Shown: positions 9,101 through 15,887 of the stretch, piece by piece
Layout: every line of letters starts with the position of its first letter
Numbering within the stretch: position 1 is the first letter of the stretch
Source: Streptomyces sp. G44
GTDB taxonomy: Bacteria; Actinomycetota; Actinomycetes; Streptomycetales; Streptomycetaceae
Reading direction: 5' to 3'
DNA: 64,000 nucleotides
Assembly (NCBI RefSeq): GCF_016905445.1
Contig: NZ_JAFEXF010000004.1
Span: 1 to 64,000, forward strand
Notes under the pieces: generated by a model
The model's database searches: none
Seen by the model: only the letters and a program-made list of their open reading frames with translations
Told to the model about the DNA's origin: nothing
Position numbers and translations under genes: made by a program

Positions 9101-10457
9101 ACCGGAACATCGAGCCGAAGTGGCTCATGCTCAGCGCGAACTCCTCCTCTTCGAAGAAGGAGTTGAGGGTGGCGGCCAGCTCGTCGGTGCGGGCGTTCAG
9201 CCGCTCCTGGAGCCGTGGGCTGTGCTCCTTGAGGTGGGCAAGGACGGCGCGGGCGGCGACCATCGACACGGGGTGCTGGATGTAGGTGCCGCCGAAGAAC
9301 GTCGTGTCGGCCGCCGGGTAGCTGTCGTCCCCGTAGCTCCAGTATCCGCCGTCAATGCCGTCCATGATGTCCGCGCGGCCCGCGATGGCCCCGATGGGGA
9401 AGCCGCCGCCGAGCAGTTTGCCGTAGGTGGCGAGGTCGGGGGTGACGCCGTAGAGCTCCTGGGCGCCGCGCGGGGCGGGGCGGAAGCCGGTCAGCATCTC
9501 GTCGAAGAGCAGGACGATGCCGTGCCGCGCGGTCAGTTCGCGCAGCCGCCGCACGAAGGCCGCGGGCCGGAGCGAGGGGTGGCGGCTCTGCACCGGCTCG
9601 ACGACGACGGCCGCGATGTCGTCCGCCTGCCGCTCGATGACGGCGAGGCTCTCCTCGCTGCCGTAGGGCAGGACCAGCAGGTCGGCGACGGCGTTCTGCG
9701 GGACGCCCGCGGACATGGGAACGGTGGTGAGGCCCTCGCCGCCGGTCCGCGGGGAGCGGCCGAGGACGTTGTCGTTGTGCCCGTGATAGGCGCCCTCGAA
9801 GGTGATGATCCGGGTGCGGCCGGTGGCGGCGCGGGCCAGGCGGATCGCGGCGGAGTTGGCCTCGGTGCCGGAGTTGGCGAAGGCGACGCGTTCCATGCCG
9901 GTCAGCTCGGCGAGCAGTTCGGCGGCCTCGCCGGTCTCGACGTTGCGGGGGCCGAGCTGGATGCCGCGCGACAGGTGCTCGCGCACGGCCTCGGAGACGA
10001 AGTCCGGCTCGTGGCCGAAGAGCAGGACGCCGAAGCCCATGGTGATGTCGACGTAGCGGTTGCCGTCGGCGTCCTCCAGCCACGAGCCCTTGGCCCGCCG
10101 CCCCGCGATGGGGTACAGCATCTCCTTCGTGCTGCTGCGGAAGCCGACCGCGGCCCGGCTGTCGGCGAGCACCCGGCGGTAGCGCTGGGCGATCCGCTTC
10201 GAGGTGGGCGTCTTGGCGGTGTAGCGGCGCACGAGGTCGTCGAGGTGGGCCCGCTGGGACTCGGGCGAGCCGCCGCGGACCATGCCGGAGGAGCGGGCCA
10301 CCTCCAGGCGGGGGCCGTGCTGGGCGGGCCGCGCGGCCTCGGCGGGCGGCGTCGGGGCCGGTACGCCCATCTGTTCGGCGATGCGCTGCGACAGCTCGGC
10401 CATCGCGGCGAGGTCCTGGTCGACCGCCGCGGAGACGGAGCCCTGCGCGCCGCTCAT
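3150..10457 (-). CDS. Hybrid synthetase: aminotransferase - LLM monooxygenase - C - A - PCP - C
   Basis: The 2435-residue multidomain protein reads in order: a short helical N-terminus; a class III (GSA-type) PLP aminotransferase, about 70-510, with Lys347 in YGKLLGGG; a K/P-rich linker; a luciferase-like FMN monooxygenase of the natural-product LLM type, about 562-905; a condensation domain, about 929-1360, whose HHxxxDG motif reads HHIVMDA; an adenylation domain, about 1380-1880, with YTSGSTGTPKG, YRTGDL and NGKLDR; a carrier with GGHSL (Ser near 1932); an Ala/Glu linker; and a second condensation domain from 1997 with HHAACDG. My hand-read specificity residues are DALILGVVLK, a hydrophobic pocket I do not assign. 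There is no thioesterase. Expected role: transaminate and oxidise the ACP-bound beta-keto acyl chain, then add one amino acid. The start overlaps the PKS stop as ATGA. Confidence 0.93.
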   Translation of the reverse strand: MSGAQGSVSAAVDQDLAAMAELSQRIAEQMGVPAPTPPAEAARPAQHGPRLEVARSSGMVRGGSPESQRAHLDDLVRRYTAKTPTSKRIAQRYRRVLADSRAAVGFRSSTKEMLYPIAGRRAKGSWLEDADGNRYVDITMGFGVLLFGHEPDFVSEAVREHLSRGIQLGPRNVETGEAAELLAELTGMERVAFANSGTEANSAAIRLARAATGRTRIITFEGAYHGHNDNVLGRSPRTGGEGLTTVPMSAGVPQNAVADLLVLPYGSEESLAVIERQADDIAAVVVEPVQSRHPSLRPAAFVRRLRELTARHGIVLLFDEMLTGFRPAPRGAQELYGVTPDLATYGKLLGGGFPIGAIAGRADIMDGIDGGYWSYGDDSYPAADTTFFGGTYIQHPVSMVAARAVLAHLKEHSPRLQERLNARTDELAATLNSFFEEEEFALSMSHFGSMFRFEHRADMELLYHHLMLRGVHVWEWRNFFLSTEHSDGDIEFIADAVKGSLRELRDAGFFHAKAKAKARPAASVPEKPTPKPTPKPQAMAWNGVAAAAAPAPVRSQPRPRPLDFGVYFFGDYPQDEHSPRHGKYDHLLETARFADRNGFHSLWIPERHFHSFGGLFPNPVVLAAALARETDRIRINAGSVVLPLHDPIRVAEEWSMVDNLSGGRIGIGCAGGWHANDFVFFPERFGSHKETMYEQVAQVRQLWRGEPVRRTTGDGERDLRLFPRPVQDAPPMYTAVVGNPASYELAARHDLGIVTNLMTQGVEQLRENIALYRRTRAAHGLDPDAGHVAVLLHTYLADDHAAARAEAREPLSRYMRASLSLFGGVANSLGHQVDLSAMSEDDLDVVFRRAYDRYCDQRALIGSPESVRPVVDEVRAAGADEVVALVDFGVAPTAMRAGLVHLDALRRSCTTATPAPATPATPAPDPGAPLSPGQQRVWFLERMLPGRTAYNETKAIGLEGPLDVDALRAALRALVERHEQLRTVFREVAGEARQFTRRQGEPGVVDFAVVDGTAPGGDAVADTLKAESERRFDLAEGPLFVTRLVRLGAERHVLVLSLHHIVMDAASAAVLARDVSALYRAHLPGGAPAPALPALTHTYADHARRQLDALGGPKAAEDLAYWKKALDGELPVLALPTDRPRPAVMTSNGRALFRALSPELSTAVREFGRKRRSTLFMTLLAGYAAALGRVTGQDDLVVGTPMSDRTPPYEDVVGFFVNTLALRLDLSGDPDFGTLLDRVRAVALDAYDHADVPFEAVVRELAPARALDRTPVFQTLAEFEPGDPFRFDLPGVRATPLDSGPDKALTDLSVYFTDQPDGIRCHLEYNTDLFDEATVDALFGTFRDVLAEAVGEARPDAVPEAWRRGRVRQRTRSTVHALASRWAEAAPDRTAVISGRETLTYRELDERAERLAAVLRGRDAGGAPVALWLPRGTDLVVAMLAALKSGHGYVPLDPGQGRARAETILAESGARVLVVDGEAPAHTRPAPPPGTAVVDVTSAPAPEDDDGHAPLLPAPGPESLCFAIYTSGSTGTPKGVAVPHRAVVDLCQWHHERFGFTADDRSAAVCSQGFDAAVLELWPALTAGATVVVADETVRKDPAALARWFKDRRITFSILPTALGEAVLALPDDLQPPLRHLLLGGDVLRTRPRPGAPYETVNVYGPTETTVLCTAQTVAPAGTPGAQDAPIPIGRPVDNVTLRVLDARGREVPAGEAGELYVGGPGVATGYLGRPDLTAERFVHDPLGGTEPMYRTGDLVRWDASGALEFRGRGDDQVKIRGYRVEPEEVTRALGGLAGVAEAVVLPRRDQRGEARLAAYVVPATATAPHQELADRLTGELAARLPDHLVPRAWAVLPALPLSGNGKLDRAALPAPALITSPTAPAGPRRTPPAACARPAPKDVEARLRELWAAEFGTDAGGLGPDASFFELGGHSLTAIRLANSVREEFGVEYPVARFYEEPTLRAMAAYLAAEAEAEAEAEGGTAGGTGAAAGTHADVLTSAPVTAQQSAFLTRHLTHPRPQIYNVAMRLTLTGTLDVPALRTALTALVARHEALRTRLVEDAATGEWRQEALRPRPVALPEEDLVARLGSAAEAEAEGERLAAETAAAPFDIRAELAPVFRLLRTGRDRWALLFVLHHAACDGWSVSLLLRDLAALYGAAVTGSPHGLPESVPQPGEYARWQREHGRTQDRGRLVDYWARQLEGAPFGLPLPLDRPRPQELSGAGDVVLFTVDRDIRAGVEAMARRHRTTPFAVTAAALARLIGQVSGEPDVVLAISYANRERREFEALAACTVSSFTLRVRGAEADSFGALVDQVARGAVGAIDHAAPIRTVAAELRERLGAEVPERLPLGFQYQSSLETDIELPGVTTAVEDLAVPGARSEFNFGLIPTGDVLSGYLEFSTDLWDRATVEAWTGAYVDLLAEGVTAATEGGGAE

Positions 10458-13400
10458 CGGTCCGCCCCGGCGGCCCGGGGGGCCCGCGCCGCCTGGGACG
10501 CCTGCGCCGCCAGCAACTGCGAGAGCTGCCCCATCAGTTGGAGCTGCATCTGCGAGAGCTGGTGCACCTGGCGTACGAGGTCCTCGACCTCCTGGCGGGT
10601 GGCGTACTCGGGGTGGGCGGCGGGCGTGGGTGCGGGCACGGGAGCGGGAGCGGGTGCGAGGGCGGTGACCGGGGCGGGCGGCTCCTGGGCCGTCGGCGAA
10701 GGGGCGGGAGACTCGGGCGCGGGCGGCCCGGGGGCGGGCGGCCCGGGGGCGGGTGTCACCTCCGTCCCTCCCATCTTCCGCACGATGATCAGCGCCAGCC
10801 CCTTCGCCGACCCCGCCTCCTCGAAGAGCTCCCGCATCGACACCTTGACCCGGTGCTCCTCCTCCAGCTCCCGCAGCACGCCGATCATCTGCAACGAGTC
10901 CGCGCCGAGGTCGAAGAAGGAAGCGTCCTCGGCTATCTCGCTCGTGTCGTAGCTGAGGTGTTGCGCGGTGACCTTGATGATGTGCTGGAGCACACGCTCG
11001 ACCGCTGCCTCGTCCTGTGCCACTTCGGCCTCATCCCTTGCCGGTTGTGCGGGCCGGGGAAGGTGGTTCTCCGGCCCTGTCCAGTAGTCCTTGTGCTGGA
11101 AGCGGTAGCCGGGCAGGGGGATCCTGCGCCCCGCCCCGCCCATGAACGTCCGCCAGTCGATCGGCGCCCCGGCCAGGTGGAGGCCGGCCGCCGCGTCCCA
11201 CAGCGGTGCCAGTCCGGCCCCGCGCCGCAGCGTCGGATACGCCGTCCGGTCCGGCAGCTCCCGCCGGGCGAGGCCGCTGAGTGTGGTGTGCGGGCCGAGC
11301 TCCAGGAGCGTGGGGGTGGCCGGGTGCGACGTGGCGAGTTCGCGCAGGGCGTCGGCGAATCTCACCGGCTGACGCGTCTGTCGTACGGCATAGTCGGTGT
11401 CCGGCAGCCAGCCCGGCGGCCGGGTGCGTCCGTCGACGCCGCTCACGAACGGCACCTCGACCGGCCTGAACTCCACCGCCGCGCACAGCTCGCGCAGCCC
11501 GTCGAGGGCCGGGTCCATCAGGGCCGTGTGGAAAGCGTGCCGCACCGGCAGCTCCCGCGCCGGGATCCCGCGCGCGGCCAGCAGCGTCCTCAGGTGCTCC
11601 ACGGCCGCGGCAGGGCCCGCGAGGACCTGGCTGCGGGGGCCGTTGACGACGGCGAGTTCCACGCCGGGGACCTCGGCGGCCAGCTCCTCGGCCTCGCCCT
11701 CCCCGGCCTGGACCGCGATCATCGCGCCGGGTGCGCAGTGGCGGCGCATGAGCGCGCCGCGGCCTGCCGCCAGCCGCAGCCCGTCCTCCAGGCCGAGCGC
11801 CCCGGCCGCGTACAGCGCCGCGTACTCCCCCACGCTGTGCCCGGCCACCACGCCCGGTGTGATCCCGGCCTCCCGCCACAGGCGGACCAGTGCGCACTGG
11901 AGGGCGAAGAGCGCGGGTTGCGCCAGCTCGGTGGGCCAGGGCCGCTCGGTCCCGGGGCCCTCTTCCTCGCCCAGCAGCGGTGCCAGCAGGCTGTCGCCGC
12001 CGGTGAGCGTGGCGTACTGCCGTTCGCAGGCCGCCAGGACCTCGCGTACGACGGGGAAACGCTCGTGGAGGTGGCGTGCCGCGCCCCGGTGGAGGCTGCC
12101 CTGTCCCGTGAAGAGGAACCCGGTGCCGGCCCCGTCCGTCCCGGCCGCCGCCGACCGTGGGTCCGCCGTGAGCCAGGCGTCGAGGGCGGCGGTGAGCGCG
12201 GCCACCGTGTCGCCGCGTACCGCGAGGCGGTGCCTGCGGTGGGCGCGGCCGAGCGCCAGCGTCGTCACGACGTCCGCGGGGTGCGTGCCGGGGTGGGCGC
12301 GCAGGTGGTCGCGCAGGGTCCGGGCGTTGTCGGTGAGCGCCGCCTCGGTGTGGCCGGAGACGACGAGGATGCCCGGGGGCGGCGGGGTGCCGGCGGCGGG
12401 GCGCGGCGCGGGCTCGGGGGCCTCCTCCAGGACGACGTGGACGTTGGTGCCGCCGACGCCGAAGGAGCTGACGCAGGCCCGGCGGGGTGTGTCGCCGCGG
12501 GGCCAGGGGCGGGCGGACCGGGGGATGTAGAAGGGGCTGGCGGCGAGGTCGAGGGCGGGGTTCGGGCGGCGGAAGCCCGCCATCGGCGGGATGACGCCGT
12601 GCCGCAGCACGAGCAGCGCCTTGATGAGGCTCGCCAGGCCCGAACACACGTCGAGGTGGCCGATGTTGGCCTTGACCGAGCCGAGCGCGCAGTAGCCGGT
12701 GCGGTCGGTGTCGGCGCGGAAGGCGGCGGTGGCGCCCTCGAACTCGATCGGGTCGCCCTTGAAGGTGCCGGTGCCGTGGGTCTCCAGGTAGCCGATGGTG
12801 TCCGCGCCGACGCCCGCCCGCTCCAGGGCCCGGCGGATGGCGCCGCGCTGGCCGTCGGCGCTGGGCGCGCTGAACGCCCGCTTGTCGGCGCCGTCGTTGT
12901 TGACGCCCCAGCCCCGGATGACGCCGTGGATGTGGTCGCCGTCCGCGAGGGCCCGGTCGAGGCGCTTGAGCACGACGGCCGCGACGCCCGTGCCGCCGAC
13001 GGTGCCGTCGGCGTCGGCGTCGAAGGGCCGCAGACAGCCGCTCTTGGAGAGGATGGACCCCTTGACGTACCGGTAGCCGACGACCTGCGGCACGTGGATG
13101 GCGGTGGCCCCGGCCACCGCGATGTCGCACTCGCCGTGGACGACGGACTGCGCGGCGAGGTACACCGCCGTCAGCGAACTGGAGCAGGCCGTCTGGACGT
13201 TGAGGGCGGGCCCGGTCAGGCCCAGGCGGTACGCGGCGCGGTTGGCGGTGAAGTCGGTGAAGTTGCCGACGGTGACCTGGAGCCCGGCCACCCAGTCGGC
13301 GACGCCGGCCGGCAGGACGTTGTGCTGGAGGTAGGTCTGGAGGGAGTACAGGTGGTAGCCGGTGCTGGCGTAGACGCCCACCTGGTGGCCGTCCCCCGCG

Positions 13401-13765
13401 TCCCCGCCCGCCGCCTCCCCTCCCGCGTACCCGGCGTTCTCCAGGGCGTGGTGGACGCATTCCAGGAAGATCCGCTGCTGGGGGTCGGTGATGCGGGCCT
13501 CGTGCGCGCTCATCCCGAAGAAGCCCGCGTCGAAGCCGGCGATGTTCTCCAGGACGCCGCTGGCCCCGACGAAGTCGTCGGCGCGGTACTGCTCCTCGGG
13601 CACCCCGGCCGCGGCGAGTTCGGCGTCGGTGAAGCGGCGGATGCGGTCGGCGCCGTCGTGGATCGTGCGCCAGTACTCCTCGGGGGTGTCCGCGCCGGGC
13701 AGCCGGAAGGACATCCCCACGACGGCCACGGCGTGGGGAGCGGCGTCGGGGGCGGCGGTGGTCAT
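10454..13765 (-). CDS. Type I polyketide synthase module KS-AT-ACP with C-terminal docking helix
   Basis: The 1103-residue module starts directly in the ketosynthase. The KS has Cys194 (TACSSS), His330 (ETHGTGT) and His370 (KANIGH), a complete catalytic triad. The acyltransferase, about 548-860, has Ser644 in GHSVGE and the HAFH motif at 743-746, which indicates malonyl-CoA. The ACP has Ser957 in GADSL. A Pro/Ala linker and a Gln/Leu-rich helix (QLSQMQLQLMGQLSQLL) at the end look like a docking coiled coil for the following synthetase. No reductive domain is present, so the product should be a beta-keto thioester, which fits the aminotransferase encoded next. No loading domain is present, so the starter must be supplied in trans. 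The ATG overlaps the transporter stop by four bases. Confidence 0.93.
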   Translation of the reverse strand: MTTAAPDAAPHAVAVVGMSFRLPGADTPEEYWRTIHDGADRIRRFTDAELAAAGVPEEQYRADDFVGASGVLENIAGFDAGFFGMSAHEARITDPQQRIFLECVHHALENAGYAGGEAAGGDAGDGHQVGVYASTGYHLYSLQTYLQHNVLPAGVADWVAGLQVTVGNFTDFTANRAAYRLGLTGPALNVQTACSSSLTAVYLAAQSVVHGECDIAVAGATAIHVPQVVGYRYVKGSILSKSGCLRPFDADADGTVGGTGVAAVVLKRLDRALADGDHIHGVIRGWGVNNDGADKRAFSAPSADGQRGAIRRALERAGVGADTIGYLETHGTGTFKGDPIEFEGATAAFRADTDRTGYCALGSVKANIGHLDVCSGLASLIKALLVLRHGVIPPMAGFRRPNPALDLAASPFYIPRSARPWPRGDTPRRACVSSFGVGGTNVHVVLEEAPEPAPRPAAGTPPPPGILVVSGHTEAALTDNARTLRDHLRAHPGTHPADVVTTLALGRAHRRHRLAVRGDTVAALTAALDAWLTADPRSAAAGTDGAGTGFLFTGQGSLHRGAARHLHERFPVVREVLAACERQYATLTGGDSLLAPLLGEEEGPGTERPWPTELAQPALFALQCALVRLWREAGITPGVVAGHSVGEYAALYAAGALGLEDGLRLAAGRGALMRRHCAPGAMIAVQAGEGEAEELAAEVPGVELAVVNGPRSQVLAGPAAAVEHLRTLLAARGIPARELPVRHAFHTALMDPALDGLRELCAAVEFRPVEVPFVSGVDGRTRPPGWLPDTDYAVRQTRQPVRFADALRELATSHPATPTLLELGPHTTLSGLARRELPDRTAYPTLRRGAGLAPLWDAAAGLHLAGAPIDWRTFMGGAGRRIPLPGYRFQHKDYWTGPENHLPRPAQPARDEAEVAQDEAAVERVLQHIIKVTAQHLSYDTSEIAEDASFFDLGADSLQMIGVLRELEEEHRVKVSMRELFEEAGSAKGLALIIVRKMGGTEVTPAPGPPAPGPPAPESPAPSPTAQEPPAPVTALAPAPAPVPAPTPAAHPEYATRQEVEDLVRQVHQLSQMQLQLMGQLSQLLAAQASQAARAPRAAGADR

Positions 13766-15132
13766 CGGGCCTCGCTCTCGACGGGCGGCACGTCGCGTTC
13801 GCGCACCGCGCCGGCCGGGGGCCGCTCCCGGCGGCCGTACCGCACCAGCACGACGAACATCGCGAGGCACAGGACGATCGCCAGCCCGTGCAGCAGCCCC
13901 ACGACGTGCACTGGGCGGAAGTGGTCGAGGAGCGCGCCGCTCACGAGCATCCCGAGACCGAAGCCGGTGTTCTCGACGGAGGCGGAGAGGCCGAAGAGCC
14001 GGCCGCGCTGCTCGTCGGGGGCCGCCTGGAGCCGGCTGACGTAGGCGATCTCGGTGAGCCCGTCGGCCATGCCCGCCACCAGGGCCGCCGCGACGGCCAC
14101 GCCCGTGGGCAGCCCCGCGAAGACCACGATGAACGCGGCCGACATCACGCAGGCCCCGATCGCGAAGGCCCGCTCCCCCGGCCCCTGCCGTCCGCCGCGC
14201 CCGGCCCAGCGGCCGCACACCTGCTGCATGACGATGTTGCCGATGGCCCACGTGGCCCAGAACTGGCTGACGAACGTGGCCGGATGCGACGGGTCGAGGG
14301 CGCTGGAGTAGACGGGCAGGGCCACGTTGTGGGACGACGACCCGAGGCCGTCGGCGGCCCTGACGGCGATCATGACGGCGAGCACGGGGGCGGCACGCAG
14401 CAACAGCAGCGAACCGGCCTGCCGCCGCCGCGCGGCCTTCCCGCCACCGGGCTCGCCCTCTTCCGGGGCGGCGGCCTTCGTACGGATCGGCAGGGCGAGA
14501 AGGACGCCGGCCGAGACGGCGAAGGAGGCGGCGTCGAGGGAGATGGCGGCGACGTAGCCGAACTGCGCGACCACGACGCCCGCCGAGGCGAACCCGGCGA
14601 TCATCGCGAGCGAACGCCCGGTGGCGATCAGCGAGTTGGCGCGGACCCGCAGGTCGGCGCCGACGATCTCCGGGATGCTGCTGCGCAGGGCGACACCCGA
14701 GAGGGTCGAGCAGAACCCGGTGACGACGGCGAGGACGTACAGCAGCCCCGCCCGCCCGGCCTCGGGCGCGATCAGCAGCGCTACCATGGCGAGGCACTGC
14801 GTGAGATCGGCGCCGACCATCAACCTCTTGCGGTCGTGCGCCGAGACCAGCCGTCCACTCACAAAGCCGGATACGACGCTGGTCATGAGACGTACGGCCA
14901 TGAACAGACCGGCGGCCAGGGCGCTGTCGGTTACCTCGTAGATGAAGACGTTGAGGGCGACCATGTTCAGGTAACTGCCGTAGGCCGAGACGCCGTTGCC
15001 CACGACGAGCAGGCGAAAGTGCCGCAACGTTTCCCCCGTTCCCCCCGGTCCGCCCGTTCCCCCCGGTCCGCCCGCTACACCGGGCCCGCGTCGGCCCTGC
15101 GCCGCTTCCGTGCCGGGCTTGTGCTGCGGCAT
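13762..15132 (-). CDS. MFS exporter, first gene of the PKS-NRPS operon
   Basis: The 456-residue protein has about 12 hydrophobic helices, the loop 2-3 motif GRLVSAHDRKRLM and the second-half signature around RLQAAPDEQRGRLFGLS. This is the MFS_3 / enterobactin-exporter-like type common in siderophore and antibiotic clusters. Its N-terminus is rich in Gly/Pro (GGPGGTGGPGGTG). It most probably exports the hybrid metabolite. ATG 15132 is taken as start; a GTG nine bases upstream (15141) is equally possible and might be used on a nearly leaderless transcript. The stop overlaps the PKS start (ATGA), so all four genes to 2171 look like one operon. Confidence 0.85.
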   Translation of the reverse strand: MPQHKPGTEAAQGRRGPGVAGGPGGTGGPGGTGETLRHFRLLVVGNGVSAYGSYLNMVALNVFIYEVTDSALAAGLFMAVRLMTSVVSGFVSGRLVSAHDRKRLMVGADLTQCLAMVALLIAPEAGRAGLLYVLAVVTGFCSTLSGVALRSSIPEIVGADLRVRANSLIATGRSLAMIAGFASAGVVVAQFGYVAAISLDAASFAVSAGVLLALPIRTKAAAPEEGEPGGGKAARRRQAGSLLLLRAAPVLAVMIAVRAADGLGSSSHNVALPVYSSALDPSHPATFVSQFWATWAIGNIVMQQVCGRWAGRGGRQGPGERAFAIGACVMSAAFIVVFAGLPTGVAVAAALVAGMADGLTEIAYVSRLQAAPDEQRGRLFGLSASVENTGFGLGMLVSGALLDHFRPVHVVGLLHGLAIVLCLAMFVVLVRYGRRERPPAGAVRERDVPPVESEAR

Positions 15133-15154
15133 CACACTCACCCGGCCCGAAGCA

Positions 15155-15182
15155 CGCCTAAAGTCACCCGAGTTGGTGACTT
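15155..15182. promoter_or_regulatory. Palindromic operator between the divergent exporter and LuxR genes
   Basis: AAGTCACC-N6-GGTGACTT is a perfect inverted repeat with 8-bp arms at 15161-15182. It touches the -35 hexamer of the rightward promoter (15181) and lies directly upstream of a TAGGCG hexamer (read leftward, 15160-15155) that could be the -10 of the biosynthetic operon. The position suits a repressor or activator controlling both directions. Which protein binds it is unknown; the adjacent HTH protein is the first candidate. Confidence 0.6.
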
Positions 15183-15209
15183 GACAGCAGCAACAGGCCT
15201 CGGTAGGCG
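15181..15209 (+). promoter_or_regulatory. Putative promoter toward the LuxR-type gene
   Basis: TTGACA at 15181-15186, a 17-bp spacer and TAGGCG at 15204-15209 form a good housekeeping-type promoter. The predicted transcript would have a leader of about 120 bases before the ATG at 15334. The -35 overlaps the palindromic operator by two bases. A second near-palindrome, GGTTaGATCaAACC at 15270-15283, lies inside the leader and may be a further protein-binding site. Confidence 0.5.
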
Positions 15210-15333
15210 TGGCTTGGGTGAGGGCTCCGCCGGGAGGCGGGCGATTCCTTTCTGTTTCCGCACGGCCATGGTTAGATCAAACCGAGCCGTGGCCACAGCC
15301 TCGTAGAAATCGCCAGTCCCTCCCGGAGGGAAG

Positions 15334-15585
15334 ATGCCAGCAAGCGACCGCCCGCAGAGCGCACCGGCGCTGTCCCACCGAGAGCGTCAGGTGCTGGCGC
15401 ACATCGCGGCAGGCCTCTCCCACAAGCAGGTGGCCAGGCGCCTGGGCATCAGCGTGCACACGGTGAGCACGTACTTGCGCCGCATCCGCAGCAAGCGGAC
15501 GGCGCCGACGGTGGCACATCTGATCCGGTTGAGCATGGCGGAGGGCGTGGCGACGTCCGCGTCGGGGCCGCGGCCGGTGTCCTGA
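15334..15585 (+). CDS. Stand-alone LuxR-type HTH regulator, 83 residues
   Basis: The protein is little more than one LuxR C-terminal HTH domain: LSHRERQVLAHIAAGLSHKQVARRLGISVHTVSTYLRRIRSK, followed by a short tail. It has no receiver, PAS or ligand-binding domain, so a signal-dependent input is not apparent. A strong ribosome-binding site (ggagggaag) directly precedes the ATG. It is divergent from the PKS-NRPS operon and shares its intergenic operator region, so it is the likely pathway regulator. Such short HTH proteins are known in actinobacterial biosynthetic clusters. Target and direction of action are inferred. Confidence 0.83.
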   Translation: MPASDRPQSAPALSHRERQVLAHIAAGLSHKQVARRLGISVHTVSTYLRRIRSKRTAPTVAHLIRLSMAEGVATSASGPRPVS

Positions 15586-15887
15586 GCCGCCCGGCCGCGG
15601 CACTCCGTCCCCCGCGCCGCTCTCCCCCTACACCCCTGTCGCCCTCCCCCTGTGCCGATCTCCCCCTGCGGCGCTTTTCGGCTATGCCGCACGTTTCCGG
15701 CCGTCTTCCTTGACCATTCGTCAGTGACGGCTTCATAGTTTCTTCACCTCGAACACACGGACTGTTTGCTCGAACACACAGGCTGTTCGAGAAGCCGACG
15801 CCTCACTCCCCACGACACGACGGAACCGACAGACGCTGATGGAGCCCCGCGCCCCCGGCCCGGGTCGGCGCTCCGCAGGACCTCACC
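15586..15887 (+). promoter_or_regulatory. Intergenic region with tandem operator-like repeats before the stealth gene
   Basis: There is no gene here. The first half holds scattered copies of ctccccct. At 15748-15791 a 21-bp unit beginning CTCGAACACAC and ending in CTGTTYG occurs twice in tandem. The second copy ends in TGTTCGAG, so CTCGAACA-N7-TGTTCGAG (15769-15791) is a perfect inverted repeat and the first copy an imperfect one. Two adjacent sites two helical turns apart suggest cooperative binding of a dimeric regulator upstream of 15888. Confidence 0.5.

Noticed and set aside
7755-10952. A 1065-codon plus-strand frame opposite the aminotransferase and monooxygenase domains
   Set aside because: Same reason: no recognisable domain, typical third-position GC shadow.
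10538-14044. A 1168-codon plus-strand frame opposite the PKS
   Set aside because: Antisense shadow; the KS, AT and ACP motifs are on the minus strand.
15748-15791. LexA/SOS box because of GAAC and GTTC half-sites
   Set aside because: The actinobacterial LexA box has a 4-base spacer; here the half-sites are 9 bases apart and the downstream gene is not an SOS gene.
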